The position numbers were made by a program, and so were the translations under genes. A stretch of 18,587 nucleotides of DNA from an uncultured Clostridia bacterium (GTDB lineage Bacteria; Bacillota; Clostridia; Christensenellales; UBA1242), in contig CANBAX010000006.1 of the NCBI GenBank assembly GCA_947366645.1, forward strand, positions 1 to 18,587. Direction: 5' to 3'. Positions 12,001-18,008 of this stretch are shown here, piece after piece. The notes under the pieces are model-generated. The model was not told where the DNA came from. It did not search any database and saw only the letters and a list, made by a program, of their open reading frames with translations. The number at the start of each line of letters is the position of its first letter. Within the stretch, counting starts at the first letter, position 1.

Positions 12001-15000
12001 ACCTGTGAGAGTGTCTTGTTCTACATTCCATGGTCTTGATATGGTTACCCCTGATACCGCAGCTGTGTCAGGTGCAACCCTATCTATATCTATATCATAG
12101 TCACGTGGCACTATGATTTTTATTTCGACTGACTGACCTTTAGCAAGTATTGCAAATTCTTCGCCATCAATAAGTATTGTTGGCTCTACAAAATAACTTA
12201 CAAGTAGGAAATAATTAACATGAGTTATATATTTGTGGTTTTTATCGTAGAATGTTGCAGTTACAACTAAGGTTGTATCTTGATTAATTGTTGGATTTGC
12301 CCATATTTTGAAATACAGGTCTTTATCTTTTGCTTTCGGATTTACTAAAACTCCGTTTCCGTACTTTTCAACATCAGTGTCCTCATAATATATGTTGTTA
12401 TCAAGTTTTTGCATATATTTGACAGTTGCCATGTTTATAGTACTCATTCCAGCGTTTACGGCATCATAGCTTACAACTACATGGTCGTAATACGCGAAAT
12501 TTGGATTTACATTTACCTTTAATATACTGCTGTTTCCTGGGGAAATCACACCTGTTGGTGATGAGCTTGTTTCAAATGTCATTCTATTAGGGTTATTTTT
12601 ATCAAGCCCAATACTCTCTACCTTATAGTTTGTGATATCTACATTGGTGAAAGTTTGTTTTGAAACAACTATATCCACATCACCACTTACTATTTGACTT
12701 AATGAAGAGAAGTTTACAGTGTAATTTTCATCCTCAGAGACTTCTCCTCGGTGAGTGGAGTGAACATTAATGATTATTGTATAGTCTATTATGTAGACTC
12801 CGGCATTTTGAGTTTCACTTGTCTTCTTGATTTGTATCTCAAGTCTTTCCTCTCCCGCAAGACTTGCAACCCAGCTTCCGTTTATTTTTTCTACTGTTAA
12901 TGGAGTTTTATTTGATGATAAAATAACTTTTGGGGTTAAACCATCTTGAGAATTATTTGTTGTTAGTGTAGCCTTTATTACACCTGAGCGAGATGGTGTG
13001 ACTGAAACATCTTCATTTGAGAAAATTAAATTTAATCCGCCTTCAAATGGTGCTACAGCAAAGTTTCGTGAGAATATCCTTGCTATTGCTTGGTTATTTT
13101 TATCATCAAGGTCTATCATTTTAAGCCAAGTTTTAACTTTTGTATTAACGCTATCTTGATTTGATAGTAAGATTATAGTACTTCTCTCCATCATGAAAGC
13201 AGAGATATTGCCTTCCAAAATACTTGTTTCAAAAGTATAATTATCGCTGGTTATAAAGCTATATTCTTTTCCTTGATAGCCAAGAATAAAACTTTGATTT
13301 TCAAAGCCCAAATCAACTGTAAGTGACTTGCCTTTTTGTAAACTTACTTCATCACCTTCTTGGACTACCTTTCCATTGGCTTCAACTAAACCTACAGTTA
13401 TATCAGTAACCGCATAGACGACAGTTATTTCATAACTTTCGGTTTTTGTGAAATCATGTTTTGAGGTTATAGTTAAATTTATTTTTCCATTGCGTTTAAT
13501 ATTTAAGTTTGTACCACTTATTGATACCACACTTGGGTTGCTAGATAATACAACAACTCCCTCCATGTTTTGATTATTAAATAATGCCGATAGATTTATT
13601 GTATTAAAGTCGTTTAACGCTTTTCTTTCGTTTTCCTCCATAGTAGAAGCATCAAGTGGTGAAACAGAGTAATTGAATAGTATTGCTGATTTTTCATCAA
13701 CCTTTAATGCTTGATAGTATATTCCATATTTTATATCTTCTTTTATTCTATACTCATCTAAAACGGTGATAGGCTTTTCTTGATGGAAATCTTTAAGATA
13801 TGGCTTGCCATCATTAACCCATTCTTCGTCATTTGACCAGTTTTCTGCCTTTACTTCTAATTTATCGCTTGTGTATGTATAGCCGCCGTCTACCTTTTCA
13901 TCAAAATAAGAGTTGTATACATCGATAAGTTCTGCCTCGCTTCCGCCGCCAACTACTTTGTCAATATTCACGACTGCGAAAGAGCTTTCTATTACTGGAG
14001 AATATTCTGCTTTTCCTATGATAGACCCGACTGTGTTTCCTGACAGGTGGCTTACCTTGCCTTCTACCATAGTATAATCATAGGCGTAAACTTCATTGAT
14101 TATTCCGCCATCATACTGCCCAATGATACCACCGACTGTATCTGCGGAAAGTGTGTTTTCGCCGCCTTCAAAATTATAAATTTCATAACGAGCATCTTCT
14201 ATTTTTCCGGCGTTCATTTTGCCGACAATCCCGCCGACGGTAACGCCCTTTACTGAAACGCCAAGTACGCTGACATTTGTTATGGTTCCATTATTAGTGC
14301 CGACAACTCCGCCTGCAATTTCGCCCTCAACACTGCTTGCTGTCATTTGAGTGCTGCTTGTATTTACGTCTATGGTTACATTATCTATAAGACCTGAGTT
14401 TGTGTTTGATACAAAGCCGTTAGCGTTTACCATGCCCACAAAACGAAGGTCTTTAATGATGCCAGTATTGTTATTAACAAAGGCATTGCCACCATTCATT
14501 GTGATAGTAATGTTTGCGTTATTTCCTTTAATACCCTTTATTCCCGAATCTATTCCTGTCCATGTGCTTGACAAACTTATATCGTTCATCACAACATACC
14601 ATTTGCCATTTTGAACTTTTTGAAGCCCGCTTTCTGAATAGATATGGAAAGCACGGTCCTCACTTTCTCCGTCTGCTACAACTACTTTAACGCATACAAT
14701 GATATCTCTAAAGTATATTCTTTCCCCTTTATTATTTATAAAGTAAGCGCCTTCCTCAGAGTTTGCCTCTCCCATAAAATTAGGATTATTATACATTTTG
14801 TGAATTTCGGAGCGACCAAAACTCTTTAACTCGCCATTTAGGTAATATGAAATGCTGTTGTTGTTCACTGCATCGGCTGGGAGTACATACAAGAAGCCGT
14901 TTGCACCTGTAATTGTGTTTTTGGATACCCTAACTTCATTGCCTGACTGGACTGTAGTTACAAAATTTTGTAAGTTTGTACCATCTGTTAAAATGAATTC

Positions 15001-17739
15001 AAACTTATTATTTTTAGCATTTGTTGGGGAATGTGAAAATACAAGCACTGCTGGGACATTTTCTGTTACATTGAAATATAGCTCGTTTTCCGCAAGAATT
15101 GTCTTAAGGCTTAGACTTTCTATCCTGTCCGCATTTCTTACATTGATAAGCATGGTATTACTTAATTTTATGTTGTCTTGCAAATCTGTGTTGAAGTAAT
15201 TAATATCAAGTAAATGACTAACTAATGGATTTCCTAATGTTGTCAGTCCTGTAACAGTAAAGGTAATGTACCTTTGATATATTCTAAGATTTGTTATCTT
15301 GATTTCTTCCCAAGAAACACTATACACAAAAGTGTTTTCATCAATTTCATAATCTTTCTCGACAGTTCCTTTTTGTCCATCTAAGGTAAAAGTAAAATAT
15401 CTCACATCATTGAAAGATAGTGGCAAATCGCTTAAAAACAAAGTCACGTCACAAACAGTTTCATCTCCACTGCTTACCGAATCTGCTGCAAATAGGTTTG
15501 CAATATTTGGATTTAATGCAAATTCGTTAGGTGCGACGTAGTTTTGTATACGGATTATTCTTACATAAGTTTGCGTGGCACCATTTGAATCCTTACCAGT
15601 AAATTCAATTACGAGATAGGTAAAACCTGTTTTATCTGTAGTGATAATACTATCACCATTTATGGATATTCTTTGGCTGTAATTTTCCGCACCATTATAA
15701 ATTTCTTGTGCCGTCAAGGCTTTATTTGTTTCACTGTCTTCATAATCAAAAAACTTATAATTTCGCGTTACAGCAGCATTTTGAGTGTTAAAGGTAAGCC
15801 CTACATGAAAGCCGCTTCTAATTAAAAGATATTCTATAGTTTGTGAAGCGTTTTCTATTAAACTTAAGTTGCCTGCGTTAACCGCATAAAGTCCTCCAAA
15901 GTTATCTACCGGAGTTAAATTATTAGAATTTGGAAGATATTTTGTAACAGCGCTGTTTGAGTTATCAAACGATATATTTATATCACTCATTGGCACATAC
16001 AAGTTTACATCATACCAGCTACTTGCCATGCCGTTTTTATGTACTATTCTAAACCTTCCCTTACCGCTTGTATTTAAAGATTCCTGTTTTACCTTGAAAT
16101 TTACGATAAAGTTTACCTCGCCTACAAGGCTTCCTTTATTTTCAAGTTCTGCTGTGAAGCCCTCGCCTTCTAGTTCCACATTTAAGAGATTTATGTCAGA
16201 CTCTCCTAAAAGAGTAAACATTTCAGAAGGTATTACTTTTGTATTCGTGCTGTTTAAGTCAATAGAATAATCTTTTTCGCCAAAATCTAGGCTTGAAGTT
16301 GTAGACACAAGATTAAATTCACATTCAGACTTTGCATTTGTATTTTCTATCGCTGTGAAAATTACCTTTACTTTTTGAAGTTGATTTTTTACCCCTGCAA
16401 GAATATACAATGTGTTTGCTGACGCTTGGGCAGAAAAAATATTTTCCTCTTCGCTTAATCTTGTAAGTTCTATCTTTTTAAATTCGCCGCTTGACGCTTG
16501 ATAATAAAATTGAAGGGTGTTTTCAGTTATGATTTCTCCACTTGAAGATGGTACATTACTGTAGTCCACCTTAATTGTATACTCCTTAGAGGCGGTTGGA
16601 ATGTTTGGCGTAAATTGTATGCGATGCTTTGCGCCATAGAGGAAACTATATGTTGTGTATATATCCTCCTTGCTTACAATTTGTCCAAGTTCGTTTAAAA
16701 GCTGTACTGTCTCTATCTTTTCAGCAGATTTTACCTTGAATTGAGGGGTAGTGCTGCTGTAACTATAGCTTTTATAGTTCAATTTGAAATAGATATCAAA
16801 AACATTATTCACATAGTGATTCTTTGCCTTGATTTCATAGATATATGTAGTTTTATTATTGTTTACTTGTGGTTCGCTTGCAAGCCTTATACTTAATTCA
16901 TCACTAAACTCTTTGCCATTTATGTATGGAATTGGCTCAAGCATATTTTCTTTTGTAGGAACCGTGAATTGTATATATGCTGTGTAAGAATCGTCATCAG
17001 AAATATTTGAAACGATGGAAATAGGCTCGTCATAGTTAAACTCAGTAAACCCCTCGCCGGTGTACGACATTAAGATTTGTCCTGTAAGGCCTAATGGGTC
17101 TATAACGGCAAGTTCTATTTCTGTGTCTTCAACTCCTGCAACAGAAGCTATTAATTTTACGGTAGGATAGTCATATTCATTATCGATGATGATTTTATCC
17201 CCTGATAGGGTTATGTAATCAGATTCAAAATCTGGGGCTAGTTTCCAAGACACATCTCCTCTCGCATCTTGAGAAGGCTCTTTTTTTACAAGAAGGTTAG
17301 CGTTAAGTTCATTTTCCTCCCCTCTCAAAAGATAAGCATTGCTTCTATCTGGGTTTTGGCTAATTGAAGTTGTGCGATTATACACTGAAACAGAAATAGT
17401 AGAGGATACATTTGTATCATCTTTACTTGTCACCAGTATTTCAGCATTTCCCGTGCCTACTGCTTTTATGGTAATTACATTGCCACCAACTACCGTTGAA
17501 TATTGAGCGGAAGCAACCGCAACATCATTGTAATTTGATGAAACCGATACTTCGCCATTATTCTTACCGATTACCTTAGCAACCACCGTAATACTCTTCT
17601 CACTGTCATCGTTAAGACAGATTTCTGTATGGGTATCACTAAGCTCTATAGAAAGCTTTGGCGCATCACATGCTGTAAACGCCAAACTTCCACCAAGAAG
17701 AACAATTGTACTTAAAAGTCCTAGCCAAAACTTTTTCAT
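24..17739 (-). CDS. Giant modular GLUG/beta-helix and Ig-like surface lipoprotein (3' end missing)
   Basis: One unbroken frame of 5,905 native codons runs leftward from an ATG at 17739 preceded by AAGGAGG; an in-frame TGA at 17793-17791 lies just upstream, fixing the start. The product begins with a lipoprotein signal peptide (Cys24). Then follow Ig-like stalk A (25-1013), beta-helix block 1 (1014-1320), stalk B (1321-2133), blocks 2 (2134-2593), 3 (2614-3253), 4 (3254-4273) and 5 (4294-4733), stalk C (4734-5793) and the start of block 6 (5794 on). Dozens of GLUG motifs of the form G-G-[IVLFY]-[IVALF]-G define the helix blocks. The protein is rich in Asn, Ser, Thr and Gly and poor in Cys. It should be exported by Sec, lipidated and held on the outer face of the membrane. 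GLUG repeats are known from large Firmicutes surface proteins and some IgA peptidases, but I saw no HExxH or other catalytic motif and no LPxTG, though the C-terminus is missing. Adhesion or binding is inference; no gene name can be given. Confidence 0.93.
25..360 (-). repeat. Start of beta-helix block 6, cut by contig end (residues 5794-5905)
   Basis: The last native residues show the entry signature of a further GLUG block: 'NVKLLKAINFGGEDRLNY', 'DNYTLTF', then 'GGLFESIAGGASIKDLKIVG' near residues 5852-5871, which matches the 'LF..I..GASIKNL.I.G' opening seen before GLUG repeats. No stop codon occurs before the adapter, so the true protein continues past the contig. Confidence 0.65.
361..3540 (-). 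other. Ig-like stalk C (residues 4734-5793)
   Basis: About 1,060 residues after block 5, without GLUG motifs. Alternating-hydrophobic strands, Tyr-rich short strands (for example 'LKYENGQFIYYKDAYLSK' and 'EGTLYSQDGETFYSD') and many Asp/Glu/Lys-rich turns suggest diverged beta-sandwich repeats. I could not assign a named family. It resembles stalks A and B in character and is followed by the start of another beta-helix block, so the stalk/helix alternation continues beyond the contig end. Confidence 0.45.
3176..3187 (-). repeat. A7G5 homopolymer pair inside the giant gene
   Basis: On the coding strand seven A are followed at once by five G, read as ACA AAA AAA GGG GGA. The run makes the heptamer A-AAA-AAA in the zero frame. 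It is the most slippage-prone tract I noticed in the gene. A second A7 in the same frame lies at 17281-17287 near the 5' end. Confidence 0.8.
3541..4860 (-). repeat. GLUG/beta-helix block 5 with cysteine ladder (residues 4294-4733)
   Basis: The block starts with 'YFAIPNIKVWNI', 'SITLDGQGHRIYNI' and 'TVINLDLLDANV'. It carries the most classical GLUG repeats in the protein: 'IGGLAGSI', 'VGGIIGSSSGNS', 'VGGIIGKTGNDDVSYCYNTG' (4524-4543), 'VGGIVGASSGKIANCYNSG' (4560-4578) and 'AGGIAGFIHNGSVTACINTG' (4607-4626), then 'GIVGTNCQSIDNVINNG'. Cys occupies the same position in four repeats (C4496, C4539, C4574, C4622). It ends in a Gly-rich loop at 4711-4722. Confidence 0.85.
3574..3609 (-). other. Glycine-rich loop 'AGGGDSRAGGGA' (residues 4711-4722)
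   Basis: Twelve residues made of two Gly triplets flanking Asp-Ser-Arg-Ala, encoded largely by GGC codons and thus a small GC-rich island. It sits at the boundary between beta-helix block 5 and Ig-like stalk C, just after 'ETYWAT'. It looks like a flexible exposed loop or hinge; a binding or processing role is only a possibility. Confidence 0.6.
4921..7980 (-). repeat. GLUG/beta-helix block 4, the longest (residues 3254-4273)
   Basis: About 1,020 residues. Motifs include 'VGLLAPTIENTSI', 'VGLIAGKA', 'IGGYFGTIE' (from 3485), 'IGGYVGYANG' (from 3543), 'AGIMFGYLN', 'IGGIVGIST' (from 3619), 'VGGYVGEID' (from 3671), 'VGGVIGCAK' (about 3711), 'SGIVGYWKP', 'VGGILGLYEGG', 'AGGTIGSIP', 'FGGIVGKLP', 'VGGLVDTLTNG', 'VGGIAGKTENAYI' and 'AAAVVGTVDQS'. 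The cap is 'INWVNNNDFNYGYPTRKFNYL'-like, with W4253, G4262, Y4263, P4264 and L4271. Spacings between motifs vary from about 39 to 76 residues, so the helix carries loops of uneven length. An internal near-cap around 'SNLFGLDF' suggests it may be two fused sub-blocks. Confidence 0.82.
7981..9900 (-). repeat. GLUG/beta-helix block 3 (residues 2614-3253)
   Basis: The entry is 'NPIIIRNAEEF', 'YYRLVNDIDLS' and 'FTGRLNGNSFTISGL'. GLUG motifs follow at 'VGALAGYMYNGI' (from 2766), 'VGGVIGYVNG' (from 2797), 'AGGVAGAI', 'VGGAFGFSG', 'AGGVIGQSYG', 'VGGLIGYVGSG', 'AGGIIGCVN' and 'AAGVFGQL'. Spacing is irregular, from about 30 to 60 residues. The cap region is 'FLGKWWSSDNWYHKTIRLYP' near residues 3227-3246 (W3231, W3232, W3237, Y3245, P3246). 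About 20 linker residues separate it from block 2. Confidence 0.82.
9961..11340 (-). repeat. GLUG-related block 2, 'AGF' variant (residues 2134-2593)
   Basis: The block opens with 'IIIDNKEDFLKM' and 'DYILMSDIILDG', then 'SLDGNGYTIYINNF', the usual entry of a GLUG beta-helix. The repeats that follow use A-G-[FL]-[VAT]-x-x-[NT]-x-[AG]-x-I in place of GG-[IV]-[IV]-G: 'VAGLAINNAGII' (2246-2257), 'VAGFVISNTGSI', 'VAGFVSQNSGTI' (2362-2373), 'TAGFTITNSGRI', 'AAGFVYMNDAVV' (2475-2486). Cys recurs just after the motif (C2260, C2459, C2489). The cap 'GVWRIDENGLSLV' (W2573, G2579) closes it. Confidence 0.8.
11341..13779 (-). other. Ig-like stalk B (residues 1321-2133)
   Basis: About 810 residues without GLUG motifs, made of alternating-hydrophobic strands. 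A BIG2-like segment is visible at residues about 1390-1444, with 'LSSNPSVVSISGTNL', then 'GKINLTITSKHDFTKTES' and a closing 'YEITVVYAV'. The rest contains similar strand-turn patterns, but no family I can name. It separates block 1 from the run of blocks 2 to 5 and probably acts as a spacer. Confidence 0.5.
13408..13572 (-). other. Second BIG2-like segment (residues about 1390-1444)
   Basis: The segment shows the BIG2 hallmark 'SSNPSVVSISG' followed by a 'G-K-I-N-L-T-I-T-S' strand and a final 'YEITVVY' strand. It is shorter than a full domain as delimited here; the first strands lie upstream, around residues 1340-1390. Confidence 0.55.
13780..14700 (-). repeat. GLUG/beta-helix block 1 (residues 1014-1320)
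   Basis: The entry segment reads 'GKWYVVMNDISL', then short parallel-strand turns follow. GLUG-type motifs occur at 'AGGVVGTNNGTI' (1142-1153), 'VGGIVGKMNAGKI' (1169-1179), 'VGGIIGQYDGGI' (1202-1213) and 'VGSIIGKAEYSPVI' (1237-1250), about 30-35 residues apart. The block closes with the cap 'W...W.NDGKPYL' (W1301, W1307, G1311, P1313, Y1314, L1315), which in GLUG proteins ends a repeat block. Part of this block (about 14221-14340) has clearly higher GC than the rest of the gene. Confidence 0.85.
14701..17667 (-). other. Ig-like stalk A of the giant lipoprotein (residues 25-1013)
   Basis: About 990 residues between the lipid anchor and the first beta-helix block show repeated alternation of polar and hydrophobic residues, frequent short strands ending in Val/Ile-x-Val, and no GLUG motifs. 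Apart from the BIG2-like start, the individual domains are too diverged to name. The most economical reading is a string of roughly ten beta-sandwich domains forming a stalk that lifts the helix blocks away from the membrane. The domain count is an estimate from the usual 80-100 residue size. Confidence 0.55.
17377..17658 (-). other. BIG2-like bacterial Ig domain (residues about 28-121)
   Basis: Directly after the lipid anchor comes a segment with the usual BIG2 order: a first strand with alternating hydrophobic residues, 'VSSNYNDVAVAS' near the middle, then 'ITIKAVGTGNAEILVTSKDD' and a closing 'TISVSV' strand ending near residue 119. BIG2 domains are common in bacterial surface proteins and adhesins. 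An RGD tripeptide lies just beyond it at residues 160-162. Confidence 0.7.
17668..17739 (-). other. Lipoprotein signal peptide (residues 1-24)
   Basis: Residues 1-24 show a short basic start (MKK), a hydrophobic core rich in Leu, Ile and Val (residues 4-15), a Gly-Gly-Ser turn and then F-T-A-C with Cys24 as the predicted lipidated residue, followed directly by Asp. This fits a type II signal peptide. The -3 residue is Phe (with Leu at -5) rather than the usual Leu, Val or Ile, a mild departure from the lipobox consensus. Cleavage and lipidation are inferred. Confidence 0.85.
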
Positions 17740-17743
17740 CTTT

Positions 17744-17750
17744 CCTCCTT
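17744..17750 (-). promoter_or_regulatory. Ribosome binding site of the giant gene
   Basis: AAGGAGG, a full match to the anti-Shine-Dalgarno sequence, ends four bases (AAAG) before the ATG at 17739. It decides the start codon: the only other in-frame candidate downstream of the stop, a GTG at 17787, has no such site. Confidence 0.92.
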
Positions 17751-17783
17751 GTTTAATATTTGCAATTTGAAAACAAAATCTCT

Positions 17784-17797
17784 TCACAAATCACAAA
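17784..17797 (-). repeat. Tandem 7-bp direct repeat in the leader of the giant gene
   Basis: TTTGTGA occurs twice head to tail on the minus strand (TCACAAA twice on the plus strand), about 13 to 26 bases downstream of the expected transcription start. It could be an operator or RNA-binding site, or a chance repeat in AT-rich DNA. Confidence 0.5.
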
Positions 17798-17815
17798 ATT
17801 AAACTTTATGTAAAA

Positions 17816-17844
17816 ATTATAGTTTTGCTGGAGAAAATTGTCAA
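17816..17844 (-). promoter_or_regulatory. Perfect consensus sigma-A promoter of the giant lipoprotein gene
   Basis: On the minus strand TTGACA (17844-17839) and TATAAT (17821-17816) are separated by exactly 17 bases. Both hexamers and the spacing match the housekeeping (sigma-70/sigma-A) consensus without a mismatch. The A/T-rich stretch directly upstream (from 17845) could serve as an UP element. Transcription would start near 17809, giving a leader of about 70 bases before the ATG. Strong constitutive or repressor-controlled expression is inferred. Confidence 0.92.
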
Positions 17845-17921
17845 ATAAATTACTTAGTTTATTATTAATAAAATAATAAATATTATTTGTGTTTAATAAT
17901 AATTTTTTAATAAATTTAATT

Positions 17922-17962
17922 GCAATAAAAAGCGAAAAAATTTAATTTTTATTTTTTATTGC
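17922..17962. repeat. Imperfect palindrome between the divergent genes
   Basis: GCAATAAAAA (17922-17931) and its exact complement TTTTTATTGC (17953-17962) flank 21 bases that contain a further inner palindrome (AAAAATT-T-AATTTTT). The right arm overlaps the proposed -35 of the ttcA-like gene. It may be an operator for a dimeric regulator or a local hairpin. The arms are A/T-rich, so chance is possible, but the GC-ended outer arms match over ten bases. Confidence 0.45.
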
Positions 17963-17987
17963 TTTTTTTATTTAATTTTGATATATT
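17959..17987 (+). promoter_or_regulatory. Probable promoter of the ttcA-like gene
   Basis: TATATT (17982-17987) is a good -10 element and lies 17 bases after TTGCTT (17959-17964), a weak -35 that keeps only the TTG. A start near 17994 would give a leader of about 15 bases. In such A/T-rich DNA other -10 choices exist. Confidence 0.5.
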
Positions 17988-17997
17988 TTCTTTGAAA

Positions 17998-18002
17998 AGA
18001 GG
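17998..18002 (+). promoter_or_regulatory. Ribosome binding site of the ttcA-like gene
   Basis: AGAGG sits six bases before the ATG at 18009. There is no other usual start codon between the in-frame TGA at 17979-17981 and this ATG, so the start is well defined. Confidence 0.75.
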
Positions 18003-18008
18003 CTTATT

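Larger units (their letters stand above)
17740..18008. other. Divergent AT-rich intergenic region
   Basis: These 269 bases separate the leftward giant lipoprotein gene from the rightward ttcA-like gene and should hold both promoters. The part between 17845 and 17998 is almost pure A/T with only scattered G or C. No coding potential, tRNA or GC-rich hairpin was seen here. Confidence 0.9.

Noticed and set aside
4921..14700. CRISPR-like or DNA-level tandem repeat array
   Set aside because: The recurring 'ccgcc'/'cctgcaa' patterns on the plus strand follow from Gly-Gly and Ala-Gly codons of the GLUG repeats. Spacing is irregular and the nucleotide copies are diverged, with no exact repeats and spacers.
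24..17739. A GLUG-containing IgA-type zinc metallopeptidase
   Set aside because: GLUG motifs occur in such enzymes, but no HExxH zinc site or other catalytic motif was seen in the translated region. A catalytic domain beyond the contig end cannot be excluded.
24..17739. Several adjacent genes or a pseudogene in place of one giant gene
   Set aside because: Every stretch translated, sampled densely from 17739 to 25, stays in the same frame without a stop and gives sensible repeat sequence.
17872..17887. AATAAT-AAAT-ATTATT inverted repeat
   Set aside because: It is a six to seven base arm made only of A and T in nearly pure A/T DNA, which is expected by chance.
17963..17980. T-rich run as a terminator
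   Set aside because: It lies between divergent genes, has no GC-rich stem before it, and sits inside the proposed ttcA promoter.
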